Shown: positions 1 through 12,908, counted from the first letter of the stretch. The stretch is DNA of 64,000 nt from Isoetes taiwanensis (GCA_021234155.1 JAJEKV010000051.1:4158698-4222697); one strand, 5' to 3'. Translations and numbers: made by a program. Notes: generated from the sequence alone by a model not told the origin.

Positions 1-3000
1 AGTTAAAAGCAAGAAAGTCCAAGCCCAGGGCAGTGAGTGTTAGCTAAGCCAGGAGCCATTAGGCACTGCTAGCGGGCAAGAGGGTGAATTTCAATATAGA
101 CTTACCCCGGCATCAACATTGGAATGGGGGAAGAGATCATGAACATCGGAAAATATGACCTCATCATAGGTATGGAATACCTCAACCCGGCAAAAGCAGT
201 AATAGATTGTGGGGAGCGGAAGGTGAAGCTCACGGCGTCCAAGCAGGGAAGAAGATTATAGAGATCACGTAAGGGAAGGAAGTAACACCTATAATGCAAT
301 GCATGTCGAGTAAGAAGTTACTTAGATGCATGAAAAGGCAGCAAGTTGCATACATCTTCAAATTAGAACTTGCCGAAGAAGAAGCGCCAGAGGATAAAGA
401 AGATAAATCAGTAAGCAAGCTACCCGCGGGTAGCCAAGCTAATAAAGGAGTTCCATGACTTGTTCCCCGGATGAAATCAAGGAGCTTCCGCCATATAGAG
501 GTGGAGTCGCGAAATTGCACTTTTCGAACCGTGCACCAAGCCCACAAGTAAGGCACCGTATAGAATTGAAGAAGCAATTGCAAGAGCTATTAGACCTAAG
601 GTTCATAAGGCCTAGTGTCTCTCCGTTCGGAGCCCCCATCTTATTCGTCAAGAAGAAGGATGGAAGCTTGAGGATGTGTATTGACTACCGTCAATTAAAC
701 AAACACACCATCAAGAACAAGTATGCCTTACCAGGCGAGATGATCGATGGATCAGCTACACAAGGTGCGGGGTCTTCTCCAAAATAGACTTAAGGTCTGG
801 CTATCATCAAATCAGAATTAAGGAGGAAGATATCCACAAAACGGCGTTCCGGACGAGATATGGCCACTATGAATTCACAGTGATGCCATTCGGCTTATCT
901 AATGCCCCAGCAACGTTCATGAGACTCATGAACGATATCTTTCGGGAATTCCTCGACACGTTTGTTATCGTGTTCTTTGATGACATTTTGGTGTATAGCA
1001 AATTCCTGGAGGAGCATATTCAGCATTTGAGGAGGGTACTCGAGAAGCTGAGGAGGCACCAGCTTTATGCGAAATTGTCGAAATGTCATTTCGCAACCGA
1101 AAGAGTGGAATACTTGTCAGCAGACGGCATCTCCACCGATCCCGCAAAGATCCAAGCGGTGATTGAATGGCCGGCACCAAAGAACATACACGAGGTGAGA
1201 AGTTTTTTGGGCTTAGCAGGATATTATAGAAAGTTTGTCAAGAACTTTGCTAAGATAGCAGCACCTTTGACGGACCTCACCAAGACAGAAAAGATAAAAG
1301 ACTGGGTGGCACATTGGCAAAAGAAGGCTCAAGCAGGATTTGAGAAGTTGAAGGAAGCCTTAACAACCGCCCCCGTCTTAACATTGCCAGATCCAGAGAA
1401 GGACAAGCTAGTTGCAACTGATGCTAGCAAGATTGCGACGGGAGCAGTCTTAATGCAAGAAGAAAGAGTCGTAGCATACGATTCACGGAAGATGAACGAC
1501 GCAGAGACTCGCTACCCGACACATGATCAGGAACTATTGGCAGTGGTAAGAGCTCTAAAAATCTGGAGACACTATCTATTGGGAAGGAAGTTCCAATTAG
1601 ATACCGACCAACAGAGTCTACAGTACATCTTCACGCAACCATTATTGAATTTGAGGCAAAGAAGATGGATGGAGTTCATGGAAGAGTACGACTTCGAGAT
1701 TGTGTACAAGCCAGGGAAACTCAATGTGGTTGCAGATGCTCTGTCAAGACATCCCTTAACAACAAGAGTGCATTGCAATGCCATATCAACACTCACCAGT
1801 GAGTTTGGCAAGAAAATAGAAGAAACGTTACCAACGGACAAGGACTTTCAGGAAGTATGGGCAAGCCTTTCTAAGGAGACAAGAACAGACAAGGAGAGAG
1901 AAACCTTCAAACATTTTAAGAAGGAAGGAAATCTCTTGTACCATAAGAATAAGTTATGTGTGCCAGAATCATCTGGAGTCAGAAGGTTGATTCTCCATGA
2001 CACCCACAACAGTCCAATAGCCGGCCACGCAGGTTTCACGAAAACCTACTTCAAGATAAGAAGTAGTTACTATTGGCCAGGCATGAAGAAGCAGATAGCA
2101 AGGTATATACGCGAGTGTCAGCTATGTCAACAGACCAAAGCGGAGCAACTACGAATTCCAGGGGCATTAGAGCCATTGCCAGTACCAAACCCAAGTGGGA
2201 GATGTCGGCATGGACTTCATTACAGGGCTCCCTAGAACCATAAGGGGCAAAGACGCCTTAATGGTCGTAGTCGACAAATTGTCGAAAATGGCGAACTTTG
2301 TGCCTTGCAGGAGCACCGACACGGCTTTAGACACGGCTGTCTTATTCACAAGGGAGATTTTTAGACTCCATGGGATGCCAAGAGAAATAATCTCTGATCG
2401 TGATTCGAAGTTCATGAGTGCATTCTGGCAGGATCTCTTCAGCACCATCGGAACAAAATTGTCGATGAGCACGGCTTATCACCCTCAGACAGATGGGCAG
2501 ACGGAGCGCACCAATCGGATACTTGAGGATATGTTGAGGAATTATGTCTGGAACAAGCAATCAAAGTGGGATGACTTCATCTACTTGGTTGAGTTTGCAT
2601 ACAATAGCACCAAGCAAGAGTCATCCCAAATGTCACCATTTATGATCAACTATGGCTATCAGTGCTTGACACCAGACACTTGGCACAACCCTGTGTCCAA
2701 CAAGGTAGAAGTATCCCAGCAGATGTTAGCCGAGATGCAACAATTGGTTGAAGAAGTGCGAGAATACCTCTTAGCAGCAAGAAGCCGGCAAAAGAGCATA
2801 GCTGATAAGACCTAACAAAGAAAGGGAGTTCCAAGTGGGGGACAATGTTTGGCTGAAGATAAAAGTCAAACAAGCAAAGCTCTGCATCGGCAATTGCAAG
2901 AAGCTTGCTCCAAGGTGGGCTGGTCCATTCAAGATTGTCGAAAGAGTCGGCAACCAAGCCTATAAATTGGACTTACCAAAGACACACGAAGATCCATAGA

Positions 3001-3962
3001 GTCTTTCAACGTGAAGTCTCCCTAAAGAAGCACACCCTAATCCGAGGAAGTATTGGAGACACCGAGTTTACTGGAATTAACGGACGATCAGCTTGAGATT
3101 GTTCCTGAGCTTCTTATCGACCGATCCTATAAGAAGACGAGAAGATCTCAATTTCTCCAATACCTTGTGAAATGGACGCACTTACCAGTGGAGGACGCTA
3201 CGTGGGTATTACAATCAGATCTTGAGAAGCAGTACCCACATGTCATGGAGCAATGCAAGGGTCAGCTCGTCACCGAAGTGGTCGACTCCGAACCGATGGG
3301 TGAGTGAGGTAACATAGGAGTCTACTTCCGATGCCACGGAAGTAGTCAACTTGAGAGAAAAGAGGTCATTCAGATGCATGATAGGGAAGCACCCCTAGTC
3401 AATGCTTATCACGGGAAGGATCCTTCACGCCCAATTACGGGGAGGACACCAACCTTCACGCAAAAAGCAACTAAAGGTGTAGGCATGAGTGTCATCCTAG
3501 GCGCGCTGTCTCCACGGCCATGATGGGAGAAGCATAATCTTCCTATGCCGGGAGATATGCCTTGCATTCATGTAACTGTGTTAATGGGTGGTTCCCTAAC
3601 AACCAACCCTTATAATAAGTAATCAGGTACTAATGTAGTGTTGAACCTGCAGGCCAATAGAATGACGAACCGGCGGGAGGTTGCACTACAAGAACTTGTA
3701 GCATATGTAGTGAATAAATGCTACAAAGGGACGAGAGAACCTTAAGAACAATTTTATCATGTTTAATCTTGATATTATAATTAATGTTGAAGTGAGGCAT
3801 AAATTAAATGCCTTACCACGTGGTGATTGTAAACATTTCACTTATAACTTTTAAGTATTATCTTATAATAATTATGTTAATTACATGTACAATCCAAGGT
3901 TTTTTTATACAGGTTCTTTTCCAAGGTGGGGAGACTCGTGATGCTGTGGACAACATCAATCC

Positions 3963-3975
3963 AAGGTGGGGAGAA
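3963..3975 (+). other. Polypurine tract of gypsy element 1
   Basis: The purine run AAGGTGGGGAGAA lies directly against the TG of the LTR. A near copy of the same motif lies about 35 bases upstream, and the same sequence precedes the LTR of the second gypsy element. It fits the plus-strand primer site of an LTR retrotransposon. Confidence 0.8.
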
Positions 3976-5537
3976 TGTGACATTCCAGAATAATATACGG
4001 TATGAATACGTATATTATACTGACACGTCACTAGTACATGTCGACTCAGACGACATGTACACAGCGACCATAAAGGGGTAGTACCCTAGGGTGCGACCCT
4101 GTGAACCATTATATTGCACATGTTAAGGCCACATGTGAATATAATATCTTTTGCCATGTGGCAATAGCCCATTGACCAAAAGGGCCCAGCCCTAAATTCG
4201 TGGGGATAAAGGGACATAAACCCTAAAAGGGAAACCCTTTCGGTTTCCAGCCCCTATAAGTCGGATTGGAGCAGCATTGGACGCCTTTTCGCCTGAACAG
4301 TAGCAGAGGAACCGGAATTCCTAGGTTGCAGCTCGATCCAAGACCAGCAGCCTCGAGATCCAGCAGCATGGACGCTTTCAGAGAAGTGGGAGCCAGCCAA
4401 GAAGCGGGTTAGTGGTTGATCCGATAGTTAGATCCGAGTTTTCAGCTCTCATTCGATAGGATTCGTATTCATTCTTAGCTATAGGCGACCCCTACAGCCT
4501 AAGAATATGAGACACTAACAAAGGAACCTAACCATGTATGATTAGGTAGATTAGAATAGATGTATTCTACTATTTTCAGTTCTGTTGTGATGATGTTTTG
4601 ACATTCTATGCGCCACTCTTGTGTATTGGGAAGGGGGGTAGAGACCCAGAGCCCAAGTAGTTGTATGATCCTAGTTTAGCCCATTAATTCCCAATTAATG
4701 CGGCCTGTGCATAAGAGGCCGCCTGGCTGTGGGTGGCGGAGCTAGACCGGCTGACAAGGGAGGGCTTGTCTGATCACAGTTGATCCCTCTGGTGCGTAGC
4801 GACGGCCGGGGAACATTGTGGGCTAGGCCTAATACCCTGGCACTGCGTGCGGGCAGGGTATGGGCTCGACACCTCTTGGGTGATGCGTCATCCTCTAGGG
4901 GTTCAAGTCGTATACGAGCAGTGGCTCTCTAGCTCGCCTGTGATTGGCATGAACCTTCTGGAGGGGAGTGATCTCCTCCTGCCTCATCGGGAGCTGGGGA
5001 GATGCAACCCAGTAGTAGCCCCTTTGGCTACGAACCCGGCAGGCTACGGTTAGGCTCCAATACTTCTCAGCCTATCTGCAAAGTATGCACAGGAGGGGCG
5101 GATGGAGTGGACTACCCAACGACCATGTTTCTATGCCAGCCAAATCCAATTGCCATGAATTCTGTCTGCCTTGTTATCCGGAGACCCAAGCCGTCAGTCT
5201 TTCCCCAAGAGTCTGAGCCTGGGTAGGTTTTCTCCATGTTATGTTGATGTACTGATGTGTTGCTGCAGCTACTGTGATATGGTGGACCACCCTTCGAGGT
5301 GGGTATGTTATTGTTGATTGATGTCATGTGCTCATGTGTGTTTATGCTTCCGCAGCTAGATCGATCCCGAGGGAGACGGGATGAATGACACGTCCATTCT
5401 TCCCCGTCGGGTTCTTGGCCACTAGCAAGGGCCCGATGTTAGGTGGACGGCCTCATGTCAGCGAGCAGATGCTGGTTTGAGGGATGATCGCCAGTTTGTA
5501 TACGATCGGGCATCGTATAGGAGCTGGGGCCGTCACA
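3976..5537 (+). repeat. 3' LTR of gypsy element 1
   Basis: The LTR starts TGTGACATTCCAG and ends GGCCGTCACA, so it is bounded by the inverted repeat TGTGAC/GTCACA. Length is about 1562 bases. Its left edge abuts the polypurine tract. It shares its start and several inner blocks (for example GGGAAGGGGGGTAGAG, and the GTGCACAGGAGGGGCGGATG region) with the LTR at 9793, but the two are clearly diverged, so they are related subfamilies and not the two ends of one element. Confidence 0.82.
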
Positions 5538-7848
5538 GATGGAGTGACACAACAATATCGGATCCGGAGCTATCCTTTAACCACCAAGATGAAGAATTCA
5601 GCAACGGGAGGATGTTTTTTTTCAACGGCACCATCTTCAAGCTTTTTGGGAAGGGATATAGAAGATTTTAAGTGGCCAACTACGCCATCAAAACCACCAG
5701 AAATGGGAGATCCTTAATGAAGAAAGTCAACCTCTACATCGAGGAGAAGCAACCCTTCAAGGAGGTCGAAGTCTCGAGCAACTCGGAAGAACGTTACCTT
5801 GCGGAAGCAGGCAAGGGGTGAATGAGCTTCTACCAAGGTCGAGGAGCTAGGATCATATAGTCCATTAGGATAAGCTTATGGATGATAGCATCCATAAGGG
5901 GATTTGGAGGCATTGCCGGATATTCTTCGTTGAAAGGATTGCCCCAAGATTGGGCTAAGCGTCAAGGATTTGGAAGGAAATACATAGGAGTGACTAAAAT
6001 TATACACGATTGTTAACACACATCCAACATATTGAAACCACTTGGTGAGATTGATCACCTCGCTAAGAAGGAATCATTACTAGGATAATTGTTGACCATG
6101 TATAAAGCTAGTACCTCCAAGGAATAATCCAATCAAATGGAAAGAAGTAATCTAACAAGTCCGGCCAACTTGTTATGATGGCATCAATTCAATTGGTAGG
6201 AATATTTCAAGAGAGAAGCCAACTTCTAAAGGGGAATCTCTAGAAGGCAAAAATGGAATAATACATATAAGGTACATCTAAGATAAGAAGTACATTAATC
6301 ACAGTCTTTTGAGACAAAAGGAATTGTCATGATGTCAAAACCTCCCCGATCTACTCTAAATAATTTAGTAACCCATCGCTTTATGGATAGATATGTTAAA
6401 CATGATGGCTCCACCCATCATGTGGCTTTTAAATATGTTTAGATATGTTAAACATGATGGCTCCACCCATCATGTGAGGAAACTAAAATATGTTTAGATA
6501 AGGCTAATAAATTAAACGTTTTAAATAAGAAGCATGTAACCTCTTAAGGGGAGAGAATAGCTATGATGTTAGGTGCAACATCAATGGAGGGGCTAGGGCG
6601 CGTTGAATAACGTCATTTGAAGGGGTGCATGACCATTTTCTTTTCGAAGAAAGTAGGGTCTCAATCTATGAGTGAACCTACCTGCATCTTGGGGGAAAAT
6701 CATCGTTAAGTTAATCGGCCTCGACATGATAGGCAGGCACCAACCTCGGAATTCATAGAAGCAATGCAACGGCCAGGTCGTCTCCAAGTTAGTCGGCGAT
6801 GACTTGATAGGGAAGGTGCACTCTAGCCAAGGTGGAGAGAGAGCAACCATCTAGTTAATTGTCATAGGATGCATGATAAGAAAAGCCCCTGCACCAGTAG
6901 CCATGACAGGAATTTCGTCATTCCTCATGCCATCTCGATAACAAGTGTAGGCATTCGAGAAGAGCATAATCAGATCGCCATGATAGGACGCATGAAGTCA
7001 TCGACCATTATAGGAAAAGCATAAATTCCTTACGTCGTGATCAATTGCTAGCATTCATACCTAGGAATGAACTAGTAGCCTAGCTCTTAGTTAGATTAAT
7101 CAAGGATGTGGACCCCTTTAAAACCACATTGATCATATAATCTTAAGTATATTATTGTGGGGTGCATTGGGAGCACTCCACATAAGGGCATGTATTATAA
7201 CGTTCTAATAGGTCTTGTTGATAATCTAAAGTTTTGTCTTGTGTAGATATATTGGTTGAGATAAGGAAGAGAATAATCACATAAAATGATAACTAAACCT
7301 TTAGGACGATGTAATCCCATCCAAAGACACGTAATTAACCTTCAAGGTCCTTGTAAATATAATAAGAAACTATCTTATTTTAAGTATAGCATGGCTGTAA
7401 AAGTATATACATATAAGGTTGATACATCACCAACCAAGAGGCGAGTGAGAGTCACGCATTCAACACTTGGATCTGATGATATAAACCCTAGCTATGTGAT
7501 TAATAATTGGAACTAATATATCCAATATTACTATAATGTTAACGTGGGAATATTACCTTAAGATAGTTAACTTAACTGCATGCATTAAAGGAGTCAAGAA
7601 TCATGCAAGATTCCAGGGTAATGCTTATTTAAGATCTTAACTAAACCGTGGTAAGGATGTAATTCCTTTCAAGGATAGGTGTACGACCTTCAGGGTCCTT
7701 GTAAAAAAAATAATAATAATTTCATGGATACGTAAGTGCATCGTAGGTATATACTTCTAAGGGTAATGCAAACCCCGAGGAAGAGAATAAGAAGCACATG
7801 CTTAATTCTTGTGTATGATAATTAAAACCATAGATATAATCTTGTCTG
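5538..7848. other. Decayed gypsy-type spacer, no gene recognised
   Basis: About 2.3 kb between the first LTR and the next recognisable integrase. I see no conserved coding domain. Phrases such as GATGCATGATA and repeated 'catgatagg' blocks resemble the long spacers between chromodomain and LTR in both neighbouring gypsy elements, so most of it is probably an old copy of that spacer. The stretch 5538-5830 could be the leader or start of gag of another copy. Two similar blocks near 7295-7355 and 7648-7708 suggest an old local duplication. Confidence 0.45.
6389..6492. repeat. Tandem repeat, 52-bp period, two units with hairpins
   Basis: The block AGATATGTTAAACATGATGG occurs at about 6389 and again at 6441. 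Each unit holds a perfect inverted repeat, CATGATGG and CCATCATG, separated by CTCCAC. The repeat lies in non-coding gypsy-like spacer. Confidence 0.8.
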
Positions 7849-10800
7849 ATGGTCGTGGTCGACAAGCTGTCGAAGATGGCACACTTTGTGCCTTGCAGGA
7901 CCACAGCGGCTCTCTTCACAAAGGAAATCTTCAGGTTCCATGGTATACCGAGAGAGATCATCTCCGACAGAGACCCGAAGTTCATGAGTGCCTTTTGGCA
8001 GGATCTTTTTGCAACGATCCAGACCAAGCTGTCCATGACCACGACCAATCATCTTGACGGATGGGCAAGCCGAAGCGGACCAACGGTAATCTTGGAAGAT
8101 ATGCTAAGAAACTATGTCGGAACAAGCGGTAAGTGGGAAGATTACATTCACTTGGTTGAGTTAAACATAATAGCATAGCGGGGAATCATTCCAGATTTAC
8201 GCGTTCATGATCAACTACGGCTACCAATGTCTAACTCGGACACTTGGCACAATCCTCGTGTCAAAGGTAGAGGTTTCCACGACAAGCGTTAATCGACATG
8301 CGGCAGCTGGTAGAAGAGGTCCGAGGATATCTTCTCGCAGCAAGGAGTCGACAAAAGAGCGTCGCCGACAAGCACCGGACGGTCAGAGAGTTCTAGGTTG
8401 GCGACAACGTCTGGCTCAAGATCAAAGTAAAGCAGGCAAAGCTCCGCATCGGAAATTGTAAGAAGCTTGCGCCAAGGTGGGCTGGCCCTTTCAGAATAGC
8501 CAAGAGAGTAGGTAATCAATCCTACAAGTTAGAGCTGCCAGCGCACCTGAAAATTCATAAAGTCTTCCACGTGAGTTTGCGACAGAAGCATATTCCAAAC
8601 CCAGAAGAAGTCTTAGACACGCCAACATTGTTGGAAATGATAGAAGAGCAGCTAGAGATAGTCCCAGACTTGATCCTTGAAAAGGCGATCAAGAAGACAA
8701 GGAAATCAGAGTTCCTCCATTATTGGGTCAAGTGGAAACACTTGCCGGTGGAAGACGCGACATGGGTACTTAAGAAGGACCTGATAAGGCAGTACCCACA
8801 GTTCATGGAGCAATGGGACGACAAGGTCACCTCCGAAGTAATCGGCTCAGGCATGTCGATTTATGTCTAGATTAATTGATGTGTAGTTAAGATTAATCTA
8901 CGCACGCAGCCTATGCTAGGTATGGGTTGCATGCGTAATTACCGATGATGGGACCACTACGGTGATCTCTAGGACGTGGTGTAATGTCATTGTAGGCATG
9001 ACCGCGGTTTTGCTTGAATTAATTAGGCAAATGGTGAACATGAGCAATGTTGCACCATAATGTAAGCATGTCCATAGGGGAAGGACATGCGATTGAAGGT
9101 AGAAGTGAATATGGGCGAGGATGAGATCATCAGGGATGTTCTCTAGCTTAAACCCTTTGGGCCATGATGCACTGGGGTATGCATGATCAGGGAGGTCATG
9201 CATAAGGTAGCACCCAATCATGGGCTATGATAGGATCATCTTAAACGACCCTTATGCTTAAACCCTCAGGGGCCATGATCGAGTGCGTGGTATAGGCATT
9301 ATAGGGCGCTGTCTCCACGGCCACGATGGAAGAAGCATCCTCTTCCTACGCCGGGAGATTAGTCATGCATCCATTTAGTTAATTAGATGGGTGGTTACCT
9401 TATAACCATAATTTTATTAATAATTAAAACGGTAGGGCAAGGAGGTCGAGCTACGAAGACTTGCAACACAAGTTTTGTTGGAATGTGTTGCAAGGAATGA
9501 AGAGTACCTCGAAGGATAATTGGTTATGAAATTGTTAAATCTTGATAAACTTAAATGTCGTATTAAGTAAGGCTAATAAGTACCTTGCTTTAATAGAGTT
9601 ATGAATTGATAAGTTATTGGGATAATGTAATGTCCTAGTAATGTTTTAAAAATATTACCTTAGAGTAATTCTAGTAATTGCGTAAGTATAATAATAATAA
9701 ATTGTATGCATCAAGTTGGTTGCAGGACAAGAAGATCCCAAGGTGGGGAGACCCACGATGCTGCGGGCAGCATCATTTCAAGGTGGGGAGAATGTGACGT
9801 TCCAGCACAGTATACGGTCCCAGGACATATACTGTACTGCCTCGTCACGCGTACACGCCATCCCGATTGACGTGTACGCCGACGTGTAGCTAAGCAAGTA
9901 GCACCCTAGGGGGCAACTTGCAAGTGTGTGCACATTTATTCATGTGTACACTTTAGCCCACTTAATTAATATAGGCAAGTGGGCCACGTCCAATTATCCC
10001 ACATGCTCAAGGGTTGATGGAAACCCTAGCCCTAACTTATAGTCTATATAAGGCATCTGAAACCCTAACTTTCCATTTTCGTCCACAGCCTTCTAGAGCT
10101 CCGTTTTGCTTGCCCCAAGAGCCAATCTCGACTCCCGAAGTCTGTCTGAGCAGCCTAGCTCATCAGCTTCCCTTTCTAGCTTCATCTTCAAGCAGTTCTG
10201 CAGCATGGACGCATTCAGAGCAGGAGGAGCAAGCCAGGGATCGGGCATTTTGCCAATTCAATAGTCTAATCCGCCTCCCAGGCATAGTGTAAGTAGGTTT
10301 AGCCTATTGAATTGCCCATAACAGCCATCTAGACCTCTAGATATCAAGCCATAACTAAAGAACCTAACTCTGTGATTTAGATTAAATCTTATTCTTTAGT
10401 TCTTCTATGATATGTATGTGATGATGATCTCTGTGTGGGAAGGGGGGTAGAGGCCTTAAAATCCTAGTAGTTTGATGCTCCTAGCTAGCCCTCTTTAATG
10501 CATGTCCTGGCTCATGATCATGTCCCTCTGGTAATAAAGCCTATCGGGGACTACAGTGCACTAGATCTAATGCTCTGCCACTGCGTGCGGGCTTTGCATG
10601 GGTTCGACACTCTAGGGGTGGTGGACACCTTCCATGGAGTTCAGTCGAGTACGGGCAGTGGCCCTCTAGTCACCTTGAGCCAGCATGCCAACCTCTGGTG
10701 GGAGCAATCCCTACCTGCCCCATCGGAACTGGGGAGATGCAACCCAGGAGTAGCCCCTCTGGCTATGCATCCGTGAACTCTGGTCAAGTCCCAAGACTTT

Positions 10801-11240
10801 TCAACCTACTCTGCAAAGTGTGCACAGGAGGGGCGGATGGAGTGGACTACCCTAAGCCATGTTCTTATGCCAGATCCATTTGCCATGAATTCTGTCTGCA
10901 GATGACTTCTGGAGACCCAAACCGTCAGTCATTCCTCTTGAGTCTGAGCCTTGGGTGGGATCTCCATATGTGATGTACTGATCTTTGTCTATGCAGATAT
11001 GTGGTGAACCATCCCTCGTGATGGTCATGTGATGTGATGTATTTGTACTTACATATATGTTTACGCTTCATGACTAGGCCACAGGGGAGGCGAGGGTAAA
11101 ATGACCCTTCATTCTTCCCCTTTGGAACTCATAAAGGTTGCGTTGATATGTTGAGGGCCTTGTATCAGCATGGAGCTGGTATGGGGATGAACTCTGTTTG
11201 TATACAATTGAGTGCAACGTATATGAGTAGGGGGCGTCCG
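7849..11240 (+). mobile_element. Second Ty3/gypsy chromovirus, 3' part with LTR (fossil)
   Basis: Parts seen on the + strand: part of an integrase core (about 7849-8250), a C-terminal integrase region (about 8390-8560), a chromodomain (about 8640-8860, motif YWVKWKHLPVEDATWV), a non-coding spacer, a polypurine tract (AGGTGGGGAGAA just before 9793) and an LTR. The protein parts are close relatives of those in the first element, but the LTR belongs to a different subfamily. The 5' part of the element is not recognisable here. It is broken, with several breaks. Confidence 0.88.
9793..11240 (+). repeat. LTR of gypsy element 2
   Basis: The LTR starts TGTGACGTTCCAGCAC directly after the polypurine tract. 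Homology with the LTR at 3976 can be followed (GGGAAGGGGGGTAGAGGCC near 10440; the GTGCACAGGAGGGGCGGATG block near 10820) up to GGGGGCGTC near 11237, where the first LTR has its terminal GTCACA. The exact right end is uncertain by a few bases. Confidence 0.7.
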
Positions 11241-11280
11241 CGGACTTCAAATATAAAGTTCACTACACATAGCCCAACAT

Positions 11281-11843
11281 TCTCTCTCTATATACCATAT
11301 TAGCTAATATTATGTTATAGTGAATTCTAACTCTCAAATGATAGCATCCAACCAAATAGCTCATGTTAATTTTATAAGGAAATGACCTCCTCCTCCTCAT
11401 CATTAGCTAATATCACATTGTGACATCTATGTTCAACTTTAACAATTGATGGTCTATGTACAATCTATTTCCACTCACTTACACTATAGGCATAGAAATA
11501 TCTTTCTGTGTCACTACATTTAAGTTCAAAAGCTATAATTTCAAGACAACCACCATCCCTACAGAAAATGAACTACCAACATCCAATTTGCTTAAGCCCA
11601 GCCACACCAGGCAATGTTACTACAGTCTTTTGAATCCACTTTTAGACTATATGTTTTCATTCACACACTCCTTACGCCATCACAAAGTTATACAGAACTG
11701 CATGTGGGCAAAGAAAGAGCCCATGGAATTTTCGAAAGCAAATCTATTCCCCATCTAGCAATTTCTAAATGCTGAGGTCACTTTATTTATCGACGTCATT
11801 TCAAATTGTTACTAAGCCCGGCAACGCCGGGCATCATAACTAG
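11281..11843 (+). mobile_element. Non-autonomous Helitron (3' end clear, 5' end tentative)
   Basis: The 3' end has the canonical form: a GC-rich hairpin GCCCGGC-AAC-GCCGGGC at 11816-11832, eight further bases, then CTAG at 11840-11843 followed by T. The 5' end is less sure. TCTCTCTCTATATACC at 11281 resembles the 5' TC start of many plant Helitrons, but the base before it is T, not the expected A. No helicase or Rep coding is present, so this would be a small non-autonomous copy. Confidence 0.55.
11596..11623 (+). mobile_element. Decayed Helitron-type 3' end
   Basis: The sequence GCCCAGCCACACCAGGC followed by AATGTTACTAC matches the intact terminus at 11816 with C-to-T or G-to-A type changes at its CpG positions. 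It is probably an older relative of that terminus. Confidence 0.4.
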
Positions 11844-12849
11844 TACTTTCTAAATTAGATCCATACTGGATCAATTTCGACCTACCCTAAGCCCTTTTAA
11901 GATAATTATTTCATCAACATAATCTCTTACTTGCTCAGATAGAAAACCTCTTAATCAACAAATTCTTAACATGCAAATCAATTTCTGGCAGCCTATGCAA
12001 CCCTTACTTGAATCCTAAAAATCAGAATTCAAACCCCACCTGATAAGAGAAATTGATGCAGTCTCAGTTTCCGTCTCCGTCTCCGACAAGCTCCGATGCT
12101 TCTCCGCCTTGATGCTCCAGATAGCCTTCTCTTGCAAAGAGCTTCACGTCTCCAAAAAGCCCCAAAAAACCTTTTCTAAACCTTCGCTCATATAAAACTA
12201 TGCCGTACATGTATCTTCATGTATTTATGCACAAATACCTTGTACAATACTGGTCCCTAACTTCCCAGGACCGTTACACTTCTTGCCAGAAGCTAGACAG
12301 CTCCTTCCAAATGGTGGTGAGGGAGATCTCCATCCCTGGTTCGGGACTAGGACTAGAGGGCCCTCCCTCGGTTGGTTTTATCTTTTTCTGGTTTTAGCCA
12401 TAGCTCCCAAGTCACCCAAGTGGGGGAGGGAGGGAGGGGGGGGGAGAGGGAGGGAGGGAGGGAGGGAGGGATCGTTGGCCACATCTTGACTTAGAGATGA
12501 CGAGAGACAATACGAGAGAATATGAGAGATGAGAGATGGGGGAGAGATGGGTGAGAGTGGGAAAACCCAACTCTCACCTTGAGAGATGATTCGCCCCTAA
12601 CAGCCGTTAGGGGCGTTTTCATTGCCCACTAACCAAACAATTAGCCTTAATTTTTCTTTGCTGAAAAAACTGCCGAAATGTTTTCCCACCGAAAACAGGG
12701 AGCCATTTCCCTGCTTCTTGATCTTCAAGGGCGCTAATTCTTGATCCAAGTATCCAATTTCTACCGAAGCAATTAGCCGATTACGATTCAGGTATTCGTC
12801 AGATTACACACCCATTTGCATTCTGTTTTTTGAGCATTCATACATTAAG
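11844..12849. other. Non-coding stretch with GA-rich tract and inverted repeats
   Basis: No gene recognised. A G/A-rich simple repeat (GGGA)n covers about 12420-12470. Two perfect or near-perfect inverted repeats follow: GGTGAGAGT/ACTCTCACC at 12550-12578, and CGCCCCTAAC/GTTAGGGGCG at 12592-12615 with a 4-base loop. They are followed by ACTAACCAAACAATTAGCC. The last phrase resembles Harbinger/Tourist terminal sequence, so the left end of the Harbinger element may lie here, but I could not pair it with a right end. Confidence 0.4.
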
Positions 12850-12908
12850 TTTTGATCCTCAATTTCGTTTTAAGTCTTCCTTATTCCCCTACAATTATTT
12901 GGATTCAG

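Larger units (their letters stand above)
1..5537 (+). mobile_element. Ty3/gypsy chromovirus, 3' part with 3' LTR (fossil)
   Basis: LTR retrotransposon entering from the left edge, so its 5' LTR and gag are outside the window. Parts seen in order on the + strand: an aspartic-protease-like stretch (about 100-230), reverse transcriptase (about 460-1340, with the FFDDILVYS active-site block near 975), RNase H (about 1380-1750), the HHCC zinc finger of integrase (about 2000-2140), integrase core (about 2195-2700), and a chromodomain (about 3090-3260, motif LVKWTHLPVEDATWV). A long non-coding spacer, a polypurine tract and the 3' LTR follow. The pol order RT-RNaseH-integrase and the C-terminal chromodomain place it in the chromovirus branch of Ty3/gypsy. 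The element is broken, with a few breaks in the visible coding part. Age cannot be read because only one LTR is visible. Confidence 0.93.

Noticed and set aside
10014-10973. Plus-strand frames of about 90 codons in this stretch
   Set aside because: They lie inside the LTR of the second gypsy element and show no protein family.
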